A DNA stretch of 24,693 nt from DATEMK01 sp035275625 (GTDB lineage: Bacteria; Bacteroidota; Bacteroidia; AKYH767-A; OLB10), in assembly GCA_035275625.1 (NCBI GenBank), contig DATEMK010000595.1:1-24693 (forward strand), read 5' to 3'. The position numbers were made by a program, and so were the translations under genes. The notes under the pieces were generated by a model, which worked only from the letters and a program-made list of their open reading frames with translations, was not told the DNA's origin and did no database searches. Positions within the stretch are counted from its first letter, which is position 1; the number at the start of each line of letters is the position of its first letter. Of the stretch, positions 22,240-24,693 are shown piece after piece.

Positions 22240-24669
22240 TTATTGTTTTATCACCAGCACATTAAAAGTAAGTCCTGCAAGCATGGCAGTTGTGTCTTCC
22301 GTATAAATCGTCCAGCTCGTTCCATTCCACCAAACACCAAATGCTTTATTCAAATAAGGACCATTGGCATCAAAGTCATGAGTTACAATTAAAATGTCAT
22401 TCGGATTATTGGCAAACGTGGTATTTGGAATGATGGTTTGGTTGAGATTAATATTACCGGCAGCGGTAAGATGTTTAAACGCTGTGCGGCTGGCGCCCGA
22501 AACTTTAATTGGCCCATTTTCCAATTCAATAGCATTGTTAGTTCCATTGGAAACAACGTGCAGTTTTGAAAGAGGTGAACTTATTCCTATTCCTACATTT
22601 ACTGCATTAGCGCCTGTTCCGCCAAGAACCAAACTATTGCTGGCTCCAACCTTTGCCGAATACCCGATTGCAGTCGCATTAGTAAGGCTTAATGCCGACA
22701 CATCGGAATTTTTGCCAATAGCAGTGTTATTATTTCCAGTTGAATTGATGAATAGTGCAGAGTCACCAAGTGCTGTATTACCGTTCCCTGTAAAATTTAC
22801 CCTCATAGCCGCTGCTCCAACAGCTACATTACTTGATCCGCTCGTATTCTGAGCCAAGGCTTCATTACCCACTGAAGTATTATAACTTCCGCTGCTCGAA
22901 GATTGAGAGTAGGGTCCTATAGCTGTGTTTCTCATTCCTGTTGTATTAGTATACAGGGTGAAAGCTCCATATGATGTATTATGAATTCCCGTAGTATTAT
23001 TCTGCTGCGATATATAGCCGGTTGCTGTATTGTGCGTTCCAGTTGTGTTTGAATACAGCGCATAGTAGCCGACTGCAGAATTGAAAAGTCCCCCGGTATT
23101 GTTACGCAATGCGGATTTTCCGACTGCAGTTAAATTTGACAATGTAGTATTAAAAAGCAATGCGCTGTCTCCAATTGCGGTATTATTGTTTCCCGAAATA
23201 TTTTGCCTCATAGCATTCGCACCTATGGCTACATTTCTTGCTCCTGATGTATTTTGATTTAAAGATTCGTATCCGACAGCAGTATTGTCGCTCCCGCTAT
23301 TAAAATATTGTGAAGAAGTGCCCATTGCTGTGTTTCTTACTCCTGTTGTATTATTAAACATGCTGAATGCACCAAAAGATGTATTGTAATTTCCGGTAGT
23401 GGTATTTTGCTGAGATACATATCCTCCTGCAGTGTTGTGTGTGCCGGTGGTATTTCCATACAGAGCATTGTAGCCAAGAGCTGAATTATAAAGCCCTGCA
23501 GTATTGCTTCGCAATGCCGAATATCCGACTGCAGTTAAGTTAGAAGAAGAACTGTTGTTATACAACGCATCAGCGCCAATAGCAACATTATTATTAGCGG
23601 TTGTATTCTGAAACATAACTGCATTTCCGACCCCAGTATTTCTTAATCCTGTTGTATTGTTTTGCAGGGATGATTGCCCGAAAGCTGCATTGAAGCTTCC
23701 AGTGTTATTCCAGTACATGGAGTATGCCCCGTTAGCTGTATTGTCAAAACCGGTGGTGTTCGAGTACATCGAACCATATCCCGCTACCGTATTCGTGGTT
23801 CCGGTGGTATTTAAAGTTAAAGTGGAGGTTCCGGTCGCGGTGTTCTGGTTTCCGGTGGTATTGTTTTGAAGTGCGGCTGCACCAATCCCCGTGTTTCCAT
23901 ATCCTGTTGTATTGGATCGCCCACCAAAACTCCCAAGGAACGTATTAACCTGGCCGGTGGTATTGAACATGCCCGCATTATCCCCGACAAAGGTGTTCCA
24001 GGCCCCTGTTGTATTATTTCTGCCGGCAGAGGATCCGATAAATACGCTTCCGTGTACAGCATTGACTCTTCCGGCATCAATACCCAATATGGTTACCCAC
24101 GAACCGGAATTATTTTTTCCGGCATTCACACCAATGGCTGTATTGCTGTAGCCAGTCGCTGAATTATACAAGGCACTATCCCCCATGGCAACGTTGTAGC
24201 TGCCGGTAGTGTTGTTAAACAAGCTCATGTGCCCCAGTGACGTGTTGTTCAAAATATGATTTATTGTTCCGGCTTTTATATTATTGACTCTGAAACTCAG
24301 CGGTTGGTTATCAGTAGTGCCTACAAAATTTACAGTAGCATTGGTTCCGGCATTTCCGGGAAGCCCCCATCCGTTGGCAGTTGTAAACAATGGTCGCCAT
24401 TGCGTGCCATCGTAATAATAAAATTCGTTGAGCGTATTGTCATACACCAGCAACCCATTTGCAGGAGTTGGAATTGCATTACGCTGGATGGTTGACATTC
24501 GCGGGACAAGCAAACCTTTGTCGGTTGATGTTAAATCGAGCAATGAACTTGCATCAGGTGCGGGATTGTTGATTCCTACATTTTGAGAAAATGATTTTGT
24601 GCTTAAAGCAGAAATGAAAATAATACAGGCGATGCTGATTTGCCTGATGTACCTGTTGGATGTTTGCAT
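22240..24669 (-). CDS. Third repeat-built fibre with a different C-terminal domain
   Basis: The protein has 809 residues from the ATG at 24669; the frame is open to the edge, but MQTSNRYIRQISIACI matches the start of the neighbouring fibre. The signal peptide ends TKSFSQ. The N-terminal module (VGINNPAPDASSLLDL, RMSTIQRNAIPTPANG, PLSFRVNN) is nearly the same as in the 1100-residue fibre. Next come 31 coils (27 of 17 residues, four of 16), about residues 153-675. The C-terminus is not S74. After VGIGISSPLSKLHVVSNG there is a small beta domain with NPNDILIVTHDFDANG, GVWWNGTSWTIYTED and LAGLTFNVLVIK, which resembles DUF7452 as I recall that family (uncertain). Without the chaperone and its coiled coil this fibre must trimerise or end differently. 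It stops 149 bp upstream of the next fibre gene. Confidence 0.88.
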   Translation of the reverse strand: MQTSNRYIRQISIACIIFISALSTKSFSQNVGINNPAPDASSLLDLTSTDKGLLVPRMSTIQRNAIPTPANGLLVYDNTLNEFYYYDGTQWRPLFTTANGWGLPGNAGTNATVNFVGTTDNQPLSFRVNNIKAGTINHILNNTSLGHMSLFNNTTGSYNVAMGDSALYNSATGYSNTAIGVNAGKNNSGSWVTILGIDAGRVNAVHGSVFIGSSAGRNNTTGAWNTFVGDNAGMFNTTGQVNTFLGSFGGRSNTTGYGNTGIGAAALQNNTTGNQNTATGTSTLTLNTTGTTNTVAGYGSMYSNTTGFDNTANGAYSMYWNNTGSFNAAFGQSSLQNNTTGLRNTGVGNAVMFQNTTANNNVAIGADALYNNSSSSNLTAVGYSALRSNTAGLYNSALGYNALYGNTTGTHNTAGGYVSQQNTTTGNYNTSFGAFSMFNNTTGVRNTAMGTSSQYFNSGSDNTAVGYESLNQNTSGARNVAIGANAMRQNISGNNNTAIGDSALLFNTTLSNLTAVGKSALRNNTGGLFNSAVGYYALYSNTTGTHNTATGYISQQNNTTGIHNTSYGAFTLYTNTTGMRNTAIGPYSQSSSSGSYNTSVGNEALAQNTSGSSNVAVGAAAMRVNFTGNGNTALGDSALFINSTGNNNTAIGKNSDVSALSLTNATAIGYSAKVGASNSLVLGGTGANAVNVGIGISSPLSKLHVVSNGTNNAIELENGPIKVSGASRTAFKHLTAAGNINLNQTIIPNTTFANNPNDILIVTHDFDANGPYLNKAFGVWWNGTSWTIYTEDTTAMLAGLTFNVLVIKQ
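22645..24213 (-). repeat. 31 tandem coils of 51 (or 48) bp
   Basis: The array is 523 codons: 27 units of 17 residues and four of 16 (units 3, 4, 19 and 27). Units follow NTTGxxNTAxGxxALxx. Units 3-4 (NSGSWVTILGIDAGRV, NAVHGSVFIGSSAGRN) also occur, with the same short length, at 21443-21538 in the neighbouring fibre gene. Confidence 0.9.
22747..23556 (-). repeat. Direct duplication of a 405-bp, eight-coil block
   Basis: Copy A (23152-23556, units 14-21) and copy B (22747-23151, units 22-29) have the same length and order of coils: SNLTAVG..ALR, then LYNSALGY/LFNSAVGY, THNTAGGYVSQQ/THNTATGYISQQ, and so on, with the sixth coil 16 residues long in both. Diverged bases show the duplication is not very recent. 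Confidence 0.9.
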
Positions 24670-24693
24670 GGCGATTAATTTTTGTTGATTCAA

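Noticed and set aside
18788..24213. Phage or prophage tail-fibre region
   Set aside because: S74 domains are known from phage tail spikes, but all three proteins have signal peptides and there is no capsid, tail, integrase or lysis gene in the window.

Overview
The window is an accessory, surface-protein-rich stretch of an AT-rich genome from the phylum Bacteroidota. The evidence is type IX secretion (T9SS) sorting domains of both kinds (type A and type B/CHU_C), a PorP/SprF partner protein, a TPR-type sensor histidine kinase, genes without Shine-Dalgarno sequences, and promoters of the TAnnTTTG type. No T9SS core gene, insertion sequence, tRNA, rRNA or CRISPR array is visible. The class within the phylum cannot be told from this window.

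Left part (1-4720). A secreted protein runs off the left edge (minus strand). Next come riboflavin synthase (ribE) and, 6 bp upstream of it, an 877-residue type B T9SS adhesin-like protein. A small Met/His/Cys-rich DUF6799-like secreted protein follows on the plus strand, with a strong intrinsic terminator.

Middle (4949-10451, plus strand). This is a tight three-gene operon: a six-bladed NHL propeller protein with Ig/PKD domains and a type B sorting domain, a PorP/SprF barrel fused to TSP3 repeats and an OmpA peptidoglycan-binding domain, and a WecA/MraY-family phospho-sugar transferase. It looks like a T9SS substrate, its outer-membrane partner, and an enzyme of surface glycan synthesis.

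Right part (10505-24693, all minus strand). This is the most interesting section. Two copies of a cassette, [fibre protein of 17-residue beta-roll repeats with an S74 intramolecular chaperone] followed by [type A T9SS-sorted protein], flank a NarL-type two-component system (TPR sensor kinase plus LuxR-type regulator). The second cassette also carries a 49-residue single-pass membrane protein. A third fibre gene at the right edge has the same N-terminus and coils but a different C-terminal domain. Both fibre genes whose upstream DNA is in the window carry a 16-bp dyad (CYAC-N4-GTRG) 22-23 bp upstream of a perfect TAnnTTTG box. The DNA between the genes therefore suggests one activator switching on the fibres, and the adjacent LuxR-type regulator is the obvious candidate. 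The two T9SS proteins have nearly identical C-terminal halves but diverged N-terminal parts, which points to recent duplication or gene conversion.

Working model (inference): a sensor with a periplasmic TPR domain controls a set of long, self-processing, repeat-built surface fibres and co-expressed T9SS-anchored partners.
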